Part shown: positions 1-9,511 of the stretch, piece after piece | Numbering within the stretch: position 1 is the first letter of the stretch | How the letters are laid out: each line of letters opens with the position of its first letter | Assembly (NCBI RefSeq): GCF_017696275.1 | Contig: NZ_JAAORF010000003.1 | Location: 186,001 to 250,000, forward strand | From: Prochlorococcus marinus XMU1405 | GTDB taxonomy: Bacteria > Cyanobacteriota > Cyanobacteriia > PCC-6307 > Cyanobiaceae | Direction of reading: 5' to 3' | DNA length: 64,000 bases | Notes under the pieces: model-generated | What the model was told of the DNA's origin: nothing | The model's database searches: none | The model's input: only the letters and a program-made list of their open reading frames with translations | Translations under genes and position numbers: made by a program

Positions 1-66
1 GCGTTTAGATTATGAAATGAAGAACACATATCTATATTTATGTAGGTAACTAATTATTAGAATGTT

Positions 67-1965
67 TTATTTAACAATATATCTTTTCAAAATTTCTTTC
101 CAATTTTTATATAAAACTTTATTACTTTTAAAATAAAAATGGGGACTCGTATCAACGTAAAGTAATGTATTAGTTCGATTTGGATTTGTAAGACTACAAA
201 AATTATCTGGACATAGGAAAGAATGAAAATCTACATATTTTACATTTCTTGACTTTGCTATCTTCTTATAAACTTTTGAGAGATTTTCTCTATCGATTAA
301 GGATGCTTCTCTTGAAACTTTGCAATCTGAAAAGTTTCCATTTTTTACTACATTAATCAAATAATATTCAGAATTTTGGCATGGTTTAGGTACAGCATCA
401 ACTAATATCAAATCTGTTTTGTTTTCTAATGTTATATTTTTTAGATTATTTAATTGTTTTTCGAGATTATTAAGTAAATAAAAATCAGTTTCCCTAGGTA
501 ATTTTTTATTTTTATCTTTATTTTTAATTACATCATCTCTTTCAGTTGAAAAAATAACAATATCATCAGACCTTAAATTTTTTTGTAAAAATTTAAGCAA
601 ACTCTCATACTCTTTTTTTTCTTCATACTCCCTTATGTTTGTCCAAATATCTCTTTTCCTTCCAGCTAATGGATTTATCCTGAATTCAACAAGTGAGTTA
701 AAAGGGTTTTTTATAGATTTTTTTTCTAGCGCATATAAAATACTTTGAACATGATTAGCAGAATGACTGTCCCCAATAACAAAAATCCTGGCTTTTGCAT
801 TTAAATTTAATGAAGTGCAAATTGAATTATCACTCTTAAGGTATAAATCTTTTAAGTTAATTAAATTTTCGCATTCAACTTGTTTTGATCCTTTATTTGA
901 TAACTGAAAATATGGATTTTGCCAAGGAGAAATTTTATTCCCATAATTAAAAACTTTTTGAAAAAAAGGATATTTATAGTTTTTAAAAAAGAAAAATTGA
1001 TTAGGGAAAATTATACATAAAAAATAAACAAACCCAAAAACTAAAAATTTTAAAGATTTTATATTCAAAATAAACTTGTTAAAGAATTTTTCAATAGTGA
1101 GGTAATTTAGTATTGAAATTAATATTGAAATAAGTAAAGCAAAAACTCCCCCCAATAATGAATTACCCCATATCCATCTAGAAATTACTAAACAACCCCA
1201 ATGCCATAAATATAAAGAATATGAAATTTTTCCTATTGAGACCATTAATCTACTACTTAAAATTTCTCCTACTATTTGAGATTTTCTAATGTTAATCAAT
1301 AATAAAGATGTCAATAAAACAACTAATGGTGTAGAAATAACAGCATAAGAATTAGGTAATAAAAAAATTAAACAAATTAGTAATAAAGAAAATTCAGATG
1401 ACAGAATTTCTGAGAATTTCGAAAAAACACTTTTTTTATTAACTAATAAGAAGACTAATACTCCTGCAGCAATCTCCCAAAATCGAAGTGGCATTAAAAA
1501 ATAAGCTGCTGGCTGATTGATTTGATAAAAGAAGATAAAGCTTAAAAAAGAGATCGCAAAAAAACCACTCATCCAATAAAAAAGATTTTTTTTACGACCT
1601 AAAATTCCTTTTCCAAATCCAGTAAACCAATATATTAAAGGGAAAATAAAATAAAATTGTTCCTCAACTCCCAAAGACCAAGTATGCGTAAAAGGATTAA
1701 GTAAGGTTGAATCTGCGAAATAATCTGTTGCAGTTCTATAAAATGTAATATTAGATATACCTAATAAAGCTCTCTCTGCATAAGCTAAAAAGTTAGAGGG
1801 GTGTGGATTAAATAAACATATTAAGACTGTAATAATAACCACATATAACGCCAATGAAGGTAGTATTCTTTTTATTCTTCTTAAATAAAAGCCGGTTATA
1901 AAATCCTTAAAGTTATTATATTTTCTTTTAATTAATGAAGAAGTTATTACAAATCCCGAAATCAC
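67..1965 (-). CDS. OafA/YrhL-type membrane O-acyltransferase with C-terminal SGNH domain (copy 1; 5' end lacks a normal start)
   Basis: Integral membrane acyltransferase expected to acetylate or acylate surface polysaccharide at the inner membrane. About ten hydrophobic segments fill residues 1-325. The acyltransferase-3 signature THTWSLGVEEQF lies near residues 93-104 and SYSLYLWHW near 249-256. A periplasmic SGNH hydrolase-like domain follows, with GDSH at 398-401 and a candidate D-x-x-x-H (DTSPH) near the C-terminus. The only usual start in frame is the GTG at 1965, which begins inside the first conserved block. The reading frame continues upstream to 2121 and encodes the missing family N-terminus, including the conserved NH and GYLGVDIFF, but without ATG, GTG or TTG. 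The gene may therefore use a rare start or be 5'-damaged. It is paralogous to the gene at 10322-12373 and ends the minus-strand sugar operon. Confidence 0.8.
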   Translation of the reverse strand: MISGFVITSSLIKRKYNNFKDFITGFYLRRIKRILPSLALYVVIITVLICLFNPHPSNFLAYAERALLGISNITFYRTATDYFADSTLLNPFTHTWSLGVEEQFYFIFPLIYWFTGFGKGILGRKKNLFYWMSGFFAISFLSFIFFYQINQPAAYFLMPLRFWEIAAGVLVFLLVNKKSVFSKFSEILSSEFSLLLICLIFLLPNSYAVISTPLVVLLTSLLLINIRKSQIVGEILSSRLMVSIGKISYSLYLWHWGCLVISRWIWGNSLLGGVFALLISILISILNYLTIEKFFNKFILNIKSLKFLVFGFVYFLCIIFPNQFFFFKNYKYPFFQKVFNYGNKISPWQNPYFQLSNKGSKQVECENLINLKDLYLKSDNSICTSLNLNAKARIFVIGDSHSANHVQSILYALEKKSIKNPFNSLVEFRINPLAGRKRDIWTNIREYEEKKEYESLLKFLQKNLRSDDIVIFSTERDDVIKNKDKNKKLPRETDFYLLNNLEKQLNNLKNITLENKTDLILVDAVPKPCQNSEYYLINVVKNGNFSDCKVSREASLIDRENLSKVYKKIAKSRNVKYVDFHSFLCPDNFCSLTNPNRTNTLLYVDTSPHFYFKSNKVLYKNWKEILKRYIVK

Positions 1966-2121
1966 AAAAAATATATCTACACCTAAATATCCACTCGGAA
2001 GAAAATCTTTAGAGAGGTGATTTAAAACTACAGCAATTACAGCAAAAGCTCTAAGTCCATCAATTTCTGGAATATAAGTGTTTTTTTTTCTAGAGACAGA
2101 GTCTATGATTATAAATAAATT

Positions 2122-2421
2122 CTAATTTTTTATTATAACTATAATTATAAATTTTTCTCAAGGGCAGATAAATAGATATATTTATATACTGGAATATTTT
2201 TTAAAGTTATCTTATCTTATGGTTGTTCTTATTTTTAAATAGCTTATAAGTAAAATAAAAAATTTAAAATTTTTTGTAATTAATATTTCAAAAATATTCT
2301 GTGAAGAATTTTAAATTTTGTTAATCTAACCAAGTATGAAGATAAAAATTTCCTTTATATGAAAAATTTTCTTTAGTAATTTTTTAATTAAAAATAAATT
2401 TAGATTTCAATAGATATATTT
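2122..2421. other. AT-rich intergenic stretch without a recognisable gene
   Basis: About 300 bases between the stop that bounds the acyltransferase frame and the end of the glycosyltransferase-like gene. It is almost only A and T, with short A and T runs. I see no ORF with a domain, no tRNA and no strong GC hairpin. It could hold the promoter of the acyltransferase, but no clear -35/-10 pair can be assigned. Confidence 0.5.
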
Positions 2422-3312
2422 TTACTTCCTAAAATTTAGAAAATAAAATGCAAGGTTGAATATACAGTTAATAGTCTTAAAAGGATTTCTATAGTATCTT
2501 AAATTTCTATAAACTAAATAAAAAAACCAAATTAAAATCTGGCAATCTAATTTATTATTAGAATATATATATAAGACATCCCTAAAAGCTAAAACTTCTT
2601 GTGTTTGATTGATTTTATATTTTAATTTATGTTTTTCGACTGTTTCCAAAGATTTCTTTCTTGAAGCCCAATTTGAATTGTCATAATTCATATAATATGA
2701 CTTAACAGTTTTTATTTTATATTTACCTCTTTTTAAAATTGACCAAATAAAGCATTGATCATACATGGGATGAATCCAAATATCAGTTTTATATTTAACG
2801 AATTGACTACATGTATTGAATAAATTATTTGATGATATTGCAGCATAATAAGCTAAATTTGGTCCTCTTTGAAATTGATATTCCCAGAAATTATATTTTT
2901 TATTTGGTTCTAATTTATTATTTGTTTTAATGCTGGGATCACTTGGAATAGCTAAAACAATTTTCTCTTTTTGATTTTTCTGCAATATATTTAAAAAATT
3001 TACTAATGATTCGATATGAATTTTGTCATCATCAGTTAAAGATAAAGTAAAATTGGAATAAAAATTTTTAGTCAGATAATAATAATCTTTTTGATGACTT
3101 CTAACTTTAGATGAATAAAAAATATTATATCTGCCCTTAAAATCTTTATGATAAACTTCAACATTCAATCCCTCCCTCCTTCTATCTGCAATAAAAAGAT
3201 TAAGATTAATATTTTTATCTATTTTTTTCTTAATTGAATATAAAGCCTCAATATCATTAATACATTTTTTTATATTGTATGCACAGAGCCAAATAATATT
3301 AATTTTTAACAT
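2422..3312 (-). CDS. Putative glycosyltransferase (GT-A-like, TDDD motif)
   Basis: A 296-residue soluble protein of the sugar cluster. The N-terminal half has alternating strand-like segments (INIIWLCAYN, LNLFIADRR) and ends in TLSLTDDDK at residues 89-97. This resembles the DxD metal/nucleotide-sugar site of GT-A glycosyltransferases. The C-terminal half is rich in Tyr, Lys and Asn. The assignment rests on this motif and on its place between a sugar C-methyltransferase gene (start 73 bases away) and an acyltransferase. Role inferred: transfer of the CDP-linked sugar made by the upstream genes onto a surface glycan. I do not recognise a closer family. Confidence 0.5.
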   Translation of the reverse strand: MLKINIIWLCAYNIKKCINDIEALYSIKKKIDKNINLNLFIADRRREGLNVEVYHKDFKGRYNIFYSSKVRSHQKDYYYLTKNFYSNFTLSLTDDDKIHIESLVNFLNILQKNQKEKIVLAIPSDPSIKTNNKLEPNKKYNFWEYQFQRGPNLAYYAAISSNNLFNTCSQFVKYKTDIWIHPMYDQCFIWSILKRGKYKIKTVKSYYMNYDNSNWASRKKSLETVEKHKLKYKINQTQEVLAFRDVLYIYSNNKLDCQILIWFFYLVYRNLRYYRNPFKTINCIFNLAFYFLNFRK

Positions 3313-3384
3313 AAACTTAAAGGATATAATTAAAAATATTTAGATATCTTTTCTTAAAAGATAGAAATAAAAAATTCCATAAGA

Positions 3385-4608
3385 TTACCATTTCTTAAAA
3401 TTAGGAATAAATGTATAAATATCTTTGTTTTTAAGGGATGTTGAAATTTCCTCTACGATATTCCATGGGAAAATTATTATTTTTTTTATATTTTCTTTCT
3501 CTAATTTATCGGCACTAAGAATTGGAATCAAACTTCCGGGCATATATTTATTTTGCTTACTTGGTGAATTATCTACTATAAATTTAATCAGATCTCTTTT
3601 TACTCCTGCGAAGTTCAATAAAGTATTAGCTTTCGCAGCGGCTCCATAACCACAAACTATATCATTTTCAATCTTCGAATTTAATAAAAATTGTAAAAAA
3701 TTATCTTTTATTTTTTCTGCATTTAATTGAAGATTCCTGAAAATTTCAATGCTTTCTATATTAAAGGCTTTTTCTTTTTCAAGAATCATAAATACATTTT
3801 TAGAAACATCCTTTTTTTTATCTTTTGATAGCCAAACTCTTAAGCTACCTCCATGAGTATTGATGCTCTCAACGTCAAATAAATTTAACCCAAATTTTCT
3901 AGACAACCTTCTAATAAAGCTAAGACTTAAATAACTATAATGCTCATGATAAATAGTATCAAACTGATTATTAATCAATAAATTTAATAAATGTGGGAAT
4001 TCAATACTAAAAATCCCACTTTCTTTAAGTATAAATTTAGCGCCTTTTATAAAATCATTTATATCAGGGACATGGGCTAAAACATTATTTGCAACAATTA
4101 AATCGACTCCTGTTTCTGGAATTAAATTCTCATTTTTCAAACGATATGCTAACTTTTCACCAAAAAATTCTTTTACTGTTTTTATACCTTTTTTTTCAGC
4201 CTCTAATGCGGTTTCATGAGTAGGTTCAACACCAATACATTTAATACCAAGTTTTTCAACATATTGAAGAAGATATCCATCGTTGCTTGCTATCTCAATT
4301 ACAAAACTATTCTTGTTTAAATTGAATCTTTTTGCTGCCTTCTCAACATAATCTTTGGCATGATTACACCAGCTACTGGAAGTACTAGAAAAATAAGCAT
4401 AATCTCTCGTAAAAAGCTCATTAGCTTTTGCATATTCTGGAAGTTGCGCTAACCAACATTTATTACAGACAAAAAGCTTTAATGGATATGTAACTTCCTG
4501 TATATCTAATTGTTCTTTAATCAAATATGCATTACTAGGGGGGTGATTACCTAAGTCAAGGACAGGTTCTCCTAAATTATTATCACAATGCCTACATTTA
4601 AATATCAT
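3385..4608 (-). CDS. NDP-sugar C-methyltransferase (TylC3/NovU-type, zinc-site N-terminus)
   Basis: SAM-dependent methyltransferase expected to add a C-methyl branch to an NDP-4-keto-6-deoxysugar. The three-part layout of the family is visible. An N-terminal zinc-binding domain has Cys5, Cys8, Cys48 and Cys51. The SAM fold has its glycine motif at VIEIASNDGY (103-112). A C-terminal segment carries GYGAAAKANTLLN, typical of the Methyltransf_14 domain. At 407 residues it matches the usual length of about 410. Its start overlaps the end of the upstream epimerase-like gene by 11 bases, so the two are probably co-translated. With rfbF and rfbG upstream, the likely substrate is CDP-4-keto-6-deoxyglucose or an epimer; the exact carbon methylated cannot be read from sequence. 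Confidence 0.85.
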   Translation of the reverse strand: MIFKCRHCDNNLGEPVLDLGNHPPSNAYLIKEQLDIQEVTYPLKLFVCNKCWLAQLPEYAKANELFTRDYAYFSSTSSSWCNHAKDYVEKAAKRFNLNKNSFVIEIASNDGYLLQYVEKLGIKCIGVEPTHETALEAEKKGIKTVKEFFGEKLAYRLKNENLIPETGVDLIVANNVLAHVPDINDFIKGAKFILKESGIFSIEFPHLLNLLINNQFDTIYHEHYSYLSLSFIRRLSRKFGLNLFDVESINTHGGSLRVWLSKDKKKDVSKNVFMILEKEKAFNIESIEIFRNLQLNAEKIKDNFLQFLLNSKIENDIVCGYGAAAKANTLLNFAGVKRDLIKFIVDNSPSKQNKYMPGSLIPILSADKLEKENIKKIIIFPWNIVEEISTSLKNKDIYTFIPNFKKW

Positions 4609-5134
4609 CTTTAAGTAAAGGTAAAGTTTTATCCCTTGAGCTTACTACAGTAACATTTAGTGGCCAATTTATATTTAAAGAAGGATCATTCCAGCGAATT
4701 CCAGATTCATAATTTGGGGCATAATTTTTTGAATGCAAATACAAAAGCTCACAATTATTTAAGAGGGTTTGAAATCCATGCGCACATCCATCTGGAATTA
4801 TTAATGCATTACTTTTTTTTTCGCATAATTCATATGCGATCCATTTCTTATATGTTTCTGAATATGGTCTCAAATCTACTGCAACATCCCATACTTTACC
4901 TTTAATACATCTTATAATTTTATATTCTGAAAAAGGAACTTTTTGAAAATGTAATCCCCTTACTGAGCCTTTCAGCTTAGTAAATGAAATATTTACTTGA
5001 GATATCTGTTTTTCAGACCATATATCTTTTGTAAATTTATTATTTTCTTTAAAGCAACTTAAGAAATAACCTCTTTCATCTTCAATTTTTGGAGTTTGAA
5101 TTTCTAATACCCCTTTTATGTATGGTGTTTCCAT
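4598..5134 (-). CDS. rfbC: RmlC/RfbC-like NDP-4-keto-6-deoxysugar 3,5-epimerase
   Basis: Cupin-fold epimerase acting on a 4-keto-6-deoxysugar nucleotide. Family landmarks are visible: the early DERGYF segment, SVRGLHFQ with the catalytic-type His62, the VWDVAVDLR strand and PDGCAHGFQTL with His119. The length of 178 residues is normal for RmlC. There is no rmlA, rmlB or rmlD here; instead it sits between rfbF and a C-methyltransferase gene. It therefore probably works on the CDP-sugar (3- and/or 5-epimerisation) rather than on dTDP-rhamnose precursors. The symbol denotes family only. Confidence 0.8.
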   Translation of the reverse strand: METPYIKGVLEIQTPKIEDERGYFLSCFKENNKFTKDIWSEKQISQVNISFTKLKGSVRGLHFQKVPFSEYKIIRCIKGKVWDVAVDLRPYSETYKKWIAYELCEKKSNALIIPDGCAHGFQTLLNNCELLYLHSKNYAPNYESGIRWNDPSLNINWPLNVTVVSSRDKTLPLLKDDI

Positions 5135-5252
5135 TTAATAAAATTATAATTTGTAAGACGATTCCGAAATTTTTTGAATTGATAATTTCTTAAAATTCGA
5201 AATTTTAATAAATAACATGTCTTGATAAATAAAGAGAAAAAGGCAATTTAAA

Positions 5253-6029
5253 CTAATCCCATTTTTTCCATGGGGCCACTTTTTTTTGCCAAAGTTCTTC
5301 TAATTTATTTTTATCACGTAAAGTATCCATCGGCTGCCAAAAATCTTTATGCTTAAAAGCAACTAATTCATTTTTTTTTGCTAAAACTGGCAAAACTTCT
5401 TCCTCCCAACTTGTATTGTCTCCACTAATTAGGTTAATAACCTCATTCTTCAAAACAAAAAATCCACCATTTATCCAAGCATTATCTCCATCTGGTTTTT
5501 CTTGAAAATTACTTATCAAATCATCTTCTATCTTCAAAGCGCCATATCTTCCAGGTGGCTGAACAGCAGTCATAGTGGCTAATCTATTTTTTTTATTATG
5601 GTATTTAATCAGCTTGTCTATATTTACATTTGATAATCCATCACCGTAAGTAAAGCAAAATGACTCGTCAGCTTCAAGGAAATTTTGCACTCTTTTTAGT
5701 CTTCCACCTGTTTGCGTACTTTCACCGGTATCAATAAGAGTAACTTTCCATGGTTCTGTTTTCCTTTCATGAATCTGAATTTTGTTATTTTCGTGAAAAT
5801 TAAAGGTTACATCGCAATTATGCAAAAAATAATTTGCGAAATATTCCTTTACTAAATAACTTTTATATCCGCAGCAAATAATAAATTCATTAATGCCATA
5901 AGAACTGTATAGTTTTAAAATATGCCAAAGGATTGGCTTTCCTCCTATCTCAACCATAGGCTTTGGTTTTAGATGAGTTTCCTCGCTTAATCTAGTACCA
6001 AAACCCCCTGCCAAAACAACCAGTTTCAT
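5253..6029 (-). CDS. rfbF: Glucose-1-phosphate cytidylyltransferase
   Basis: Makes CDP-glucose from CTP and glucose-1-phosphate, the first committed step of CDP-deoxysugar synthesis. The nucleotidyltransferase signature is at the N-terminus: VVLAGGFGTRLSEET (residues 4-18) followed by KPKPMVEIGGKPILWHIL. Further family segments are TYGDGLSNVN, AVQPPGRYGALK and the C-terminal FWQPMDTLRDKN. The 258 residues equal the usual RfbF length. It lies 104 bases downstream of rfbG and is transcribed with it. Confidence 0.95.
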   Translation of the reverse strand: MKLVVLAGGFGTRLSEETHLKPKPMVEIGGKPILWHILKLYSSYGINEFIICCGYKSYLVKEYFANYFLHNCDVTFNFHENNKIQIHERKTEPWKVTLIDTGESTQTGGRLKRVQNFLEADESFCFTYGDGLSNVNIDKLIKYHNKKNRLATMTAVQPPGRYGALKIEDDLISNFQEKPDGDNAWINGGFFVLKNEVINLISGDNTSWEEEVLPVLAKKNELVAFKHKDFWQPMDTLRDKNKLEELWQKKVAPWKKWD

Positions 6030-6133
6030 ATCAAATTGATCTCCTTAAAATACATTATAAATATTATTCAAATAATGTTAATTATTTTAAAAATTTGATA
6101 AAGTATAATTCCATTTTTAATATAAATTCTTTT

Positions 6134-7195
6134 CTATTCCAATAAAAAAGAATTTATATTTTCTTTAATACACTCATAAGGAGAGTTCCCATTATTCACG
6201 TCTTTGTACCATTTAACTGTTTGGTATAAAGTTTTTCTAATATCCCATTTTGGAGACCAATTTAGTTCTTTTTGAGCTTTATTTATAGAAAGCGCCAAAT
6301 ATTTCGACTCTGACGGTTGATTACCTAATATTTCTATTTCCAAATCGTTTCCCCAATAAACTGAAATTAAATAAACTAATTCTTGAACAGATAAAATATC
6401 ATCCAATTTAGGTCCAAAGTTATATTCGAAGCTTGTTTGTTTATTCATCTGTTTTTCCGCCAATGTCATGTATCCCCATAAGGGGTCTAATACATGTTGC
6501 CATGGTCTTACTGCTTCAGGATAACGAAGTTTAAGAGGTGCACTTTTTATAAGTGATCGAATAGTATCTGGGACAATACGATCTTTAGCCCAATCACCTC
6601 CGCCAATGACATTTCCTGCTCTGACTGTAGCAATTTTTATATTATTTCCAAAGAAAGATTTACGCCATGATTTAGTAGCTAATTCTACTGCTGTTTTACT
6701 CGAACTATAAGGATCATGGCCCCCAAGCTTATCATCCTCTTTAAAACCATTAATCTTTGAGATGTTTTCATAAACCTTATCTGTAGTTACTATTATAACT
6801 GAGCAATTTTTGAGAGATCTTAAAGATTCAAGTAAATTTATAGAGCCAATTACGTTAGTTTCCCAGGTAAGTTTAGGGTTGGAATAACTTTCTCTTACGA
6901 GTGGTTGAGCTGCAAGATGAAAAATCACATCTGGATTAAATTCTAAAATTGCATCCTTAAGTTCATCACTTCTTCGTATATCAATATCATCATGAGTATA
7001 TAAATTTTTATCAATGTTTTCTTTAAAATTACTATCTTCGATCAAAGAATTGTAAAGCACGTTTGTTGAGTCAGGCTTAAGAGCAATACCCTTAACGAGA
7101 CTTTCATAATTCAAAAGACAACAAGTTAACCAAGATCCCTTAAAGCCTGTATCACCAGTGATTAATACTTTTTTATTTTTCCAGAAGTTAATCAT
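6134..7195 (-). CDS. rfbG: CDP-glucose 4,6-dehydratase
   Basis: Short-chain dehydrogenase that converts CDP-glucose to CDP-4-keto-6-deoxyglucose with bound NAD. It shows the Rossmann motif TGDTGFKGSW (13-22), the TTDK active-site segment (137-140) and the catalytic Tyr163/Lys167 pair in PYSSSKTAV. GGDWAKDRIVPD and RPWQHVLDPLWGY are typical of RfbG. At 353 residues it has the expected length. It is the first gene of the minus-strand sugar operon and is divergent from the aminotransferase gene across 348 bases. Confidence 0.95.
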   Translation of the reverse strand: MINFWKNKKVLITGDTGFKGSWLTCCLLNYESLVKGIALKPDSTNVLYNSLIEDSNFKENIDKNLYTHDDIDIRRSDELKDAILEFNPDVIFHLAAQPLVRESYSNPKLTWETNVIGSINLLESLRSLKNCSVIIVTTDKVYENISKINGFKEDDKLGGHDPYSSSKTAVELATKSWRKSFFGNNIKIATVRAGNVIGGGDWAKDRIVPDTIRSLIKSAPLKLRYPEAVRPWQHVLDPLWGYMTLAEKQMNKQTSFEYNFGPKLDDILSVQELVYLISVYWGNDLEIEILGNQPSESKYLALSINKAQKELNWSPKWDIRKTLYQTVKWYKDVNNGNSPYECIKENINSFLLE

Positions 7196-7543
7196 CTTAA
7201 ACCAATTACTTTTATTTTACTTCATTAAAAGAATTCAATGTTTTTTAGAGTGATATTTACTTTTATAAATAGCTAATTATTTTTAAAATTTTTAAAAATA
7301 CCTTTTACTTAAAATTATAATATGATTTCTTCAAATTAATTAACTAATTAATTTTAAAAGATGGTTTATTTTAAAGAATATTTAATTTAAATTGTAAAAT
7401 TTTCAAAATTATAAATATCAAATTTTTTTAAATCTAAATTTTAAAGTTAATTATTAATAATAAGACTTTAAGAAACTGATTTTAAAAAAGAATTTCTTTT
7501 AATATTGTTTGTACTATTATGAATTAGTAATTCATTATTTAAA
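7196..7543. promoter_or_regulatory. Divergent intergenic region between rfbG and the aminotransferase gene
   Basis: A 348-base, extremely AT-rich region that must contain the promoters of both sugar operons. On the plus strand, TATTAT at 7515-7520 is a possible -10 box 24 bases before the TTG start at 7544. No convincing -35 or operator was found, and I see no ORF or RNA gene. Confidence 0.4.
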
Positions 7544-8683
7544 TTGGAAGATAAAAAATTTATTCCTGTTTTCAAACCACTTATAGAAAATGAAGAAATA
7601 GAATCTGCCATAGAATCATTAGAATTAGGTTGGTTAGGAATGGGTAGTTACGTAAATAAATTTGAGAATGAGGTAAGAAAAATATGTGACATTGAAAATT
7701 CAAAAAAAAGAGACCTCGCAGCTGTAAGCACTGGACATGCTGCAATTCATTTATCTTTATTAATGATTGGAGTAAAAGCAGGGGATGAAGTGATAACTCC
7801 ATCTTTTAATAATTCTGCTGATTTTCAAGCTATAAAAGCTTGTGGTGCAGATCCGGTTTTTGTAGACGTAAATAAAGATACTTTATGTATTGATTGCGAT
7901 AAAGTTGTTGAATTAATAAATACAAAAACTAAATGTATTATTGCTATGGATTATGATATTCATCTATGCGACCATAATAGATTAAAAGAAATATCTAAAA
8001 AATATAATATTCCAATTTTGCATGATGCTGCTCATTCCTTTGGCGCTTATTATGAAGGCATACCAATTGGAAATCAACATCAATATACAATTTTTAGTTT
8101 TGATCCTGTAAAAACAATCACTTGTATAGATGGAGGAATTATTGTGACTTCAAATCCTGCTGAAATAAAGAGAATACATGCTAAACGTCTTATTGGTATG
8201 ACCCAATCTGCAAATTTAATGTATACAAATTCAAGAGCATGGACTTATGATATGAATGAAATAGGATTTAGATATCATATGGCAAATACTCATGCTGCCA
8301 TTGGATTAGCCCAATTAAATAAACTTGATAATATAAGAACAAATCGTCAAAGAATATGCAAAAAATATTATGATTCTCTTAAACATAATAACTGGCTTAT
8401 AGCCCCTAGTGGAGAATTCGACAATATAAACCCGTTCTTATATTATATAAGAGTAATAAATGATCAAAGAGATAAGCTTAGGGAATATCTTAAAAACCTT
8501 GGAATTGATACTGGAATTCACTGGCAACCAGGACACAAATTTTCTTTTCTTAAAAATGAAAAAAGAGGAGATCTTAGTATTACAGAAGAGATCGCTAAGC
8601 AAATATTATCTTTACCGTTACACTCAAACATGTCAGAAGAAGAACTGGATTATATTATATCCGCAATAAATAATTTCATTTAA
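7544..8683 (+). CDS. DegT/DnrJ/EryC1/StrS-family sugar aminotransferase
   Basis: PLP-dependent transaminase expected to aminate a keto-deoxysugar nucleotide. HDAAHSFGA near 160-168 supplies the Asp that pairs with the PLP ring, and FSFDPVKTIT (184-193) holds the Schiff-base Lys190. RfbH, the CDP-4-keto-6-deoxyglucose 3-dehydratase of the same fold, has His at this position, so the Lys argues for true transamination. The 379 residues fit. The start is a TTG; an in-frame stop lies 24 bases upstream and there is no ATG. It is followed 4 bases later by an N-methyltransferase gene, which supports an amino-sugar product. Confidence 0.88.
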   Translation: MEDKKFIPVFKPLIENEEIESAIESLELGWLGMGSYVNKFENEVRKICDIENSKKRDLAAVSTGHAAIHLSLLMIGVKAGDEVITPSFNNSADFQAIKACGADPVFVDVNKDTLCIDCDKVVELINTKTKCIIAMDYDIHLCDHNRLKEISKKYNIPILHDAAHSFGAYYEGIPIGNQHQYTIFSFDPVKTITCIDGGIIVTSNPAEIKRIHAKRLIGMTQSANLMYTNSRAWTYDMNEIGFRYHMANTHAAIGLAQLNKLDNIRTNRQRICKKYYDSLKHNNWLIAPSGEFDNINPFLYYIRVINDQRDKLREYLKNLGIDTGIHWQPGHKFSFLKNEKRGDLSITEEIAKQILSLPLHSNMSEEELDYIISAINNFI

Positions 8684-8687
8684 ATAC

Positions 8688-9467
8688 ATGGATTATGGTA
8701 CTGATTATGCTGAAATTTATGACATCCTTAGTTCTCATAAAAAATATAAAATAGAGACTAATAGACTTCATACATTTCTTAGCGAAATTGGTATAGATAA
8801 AAATAAAGATAATATTTTAAGTGTTGGATGTGGAACTGGAACTCATGAATTACTTTTGGCTGATAAAGATTTTTCCATAGTGGGAATTGATGCATCAAAA
8901 AATATGATTGAAAGAGCTAAAAGCAAAAACAATTTTAAAAATATTTATTTCATTCCTAAAACTTTGGAGGATTTCAATCCTTCAAAAAAATTTTCTTTTG
9001 CATATTCACTCTTTAATGTTATAAATTGTTTATCAACACTTTCAGATTTAATAAGTTTTTTTAAACATCTAAATAAAAATTTAAACCCATCTTCGAAAAT
9101 TTACATTGAATTTTGGCACTCAATACCATGTATTATTGATCCTCCAAAAAAAGTAATTCGTAATTATGTTGATAAAAATCAAAAATATAATTTAAAAAGA
9201 ATTGCTACTCCAGCTAATAATTTTATTAACCAAGAAGTAATTATTAAATATCAAATAGAGGGTGAAAATAATGGCAAAATTATTAACTTTCAATCCACAC
9301 ATAAAATTACTCTTTTTACAATTCTAGAAATAGAATATGCTCTTCAAATAAATGGTTTTGAAAATATAAGTTTTTATAGCGCATTACCAGAGATGAAAAA
9401 ACTTAATAAAGATGAATTAATAAAAGAAAGGATGATAGCAATTGTTGCAAACAAAATAAAAGTTTGA
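8688..9467 (+). CDS. DesVI/TylM1-like sugar N-methyltransferase
   Basis: Class I SAM methyltransferase, probably N-methylating the amino sugar made by the preceding gene. The SAM-binding loop is ILSVGCGTGTHELL (43-56). The residues after it follow the pattern of N,N-dimethyltransferases of amino-deoxysugars: the DASKNMIERA acidic strand, the SLFNVINCL segment, IEFWHSIPC and the C-terminal ITLFTILEIEYAL. At 259 residues it is close to that family. Only 4 bases separate it from the aminotransferase stop. Substrate and number of methyl groups are inference. Confidence 0.75.
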   Translation: MDYGTDYAEIYDILSSHKKYKIETNRLHTFLSEIGIDKNKDNILSVGCGTGTHELLLADKDFSIVGIDASKNMIERAKSKNNFKNIYFIPKTLEDFNPSKKFSFAYSLFNVINCLSTLSDLISFFKHLNKNLNPSSKIYIEFWHSIPCIIDPPKKVIRNYVDKNQKYNLKRIATPANNFINQEVIIKYQIEGENNGKIINFQSTHKITLFTILEIEYALQINGFENISFYSALPEMKKLNKDELIKERMIAIVANKIKV

Positions 9468-9511
9468 ATAAGGCAATCTCTATATAATAAAGTTGAAAAA
9501 TAATTATTAAT

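Noticed and set aside
7544-8683. RfbH (CDP-4-keto-6-deoxyglucose 3-dehydratase)
   Set aside because: Tempting next to rfbF and rfbG, but the protein has the PLP lysine (Lys190), where RfbH has His, and it is shorter than RfbH; aminotransferase is the better call.
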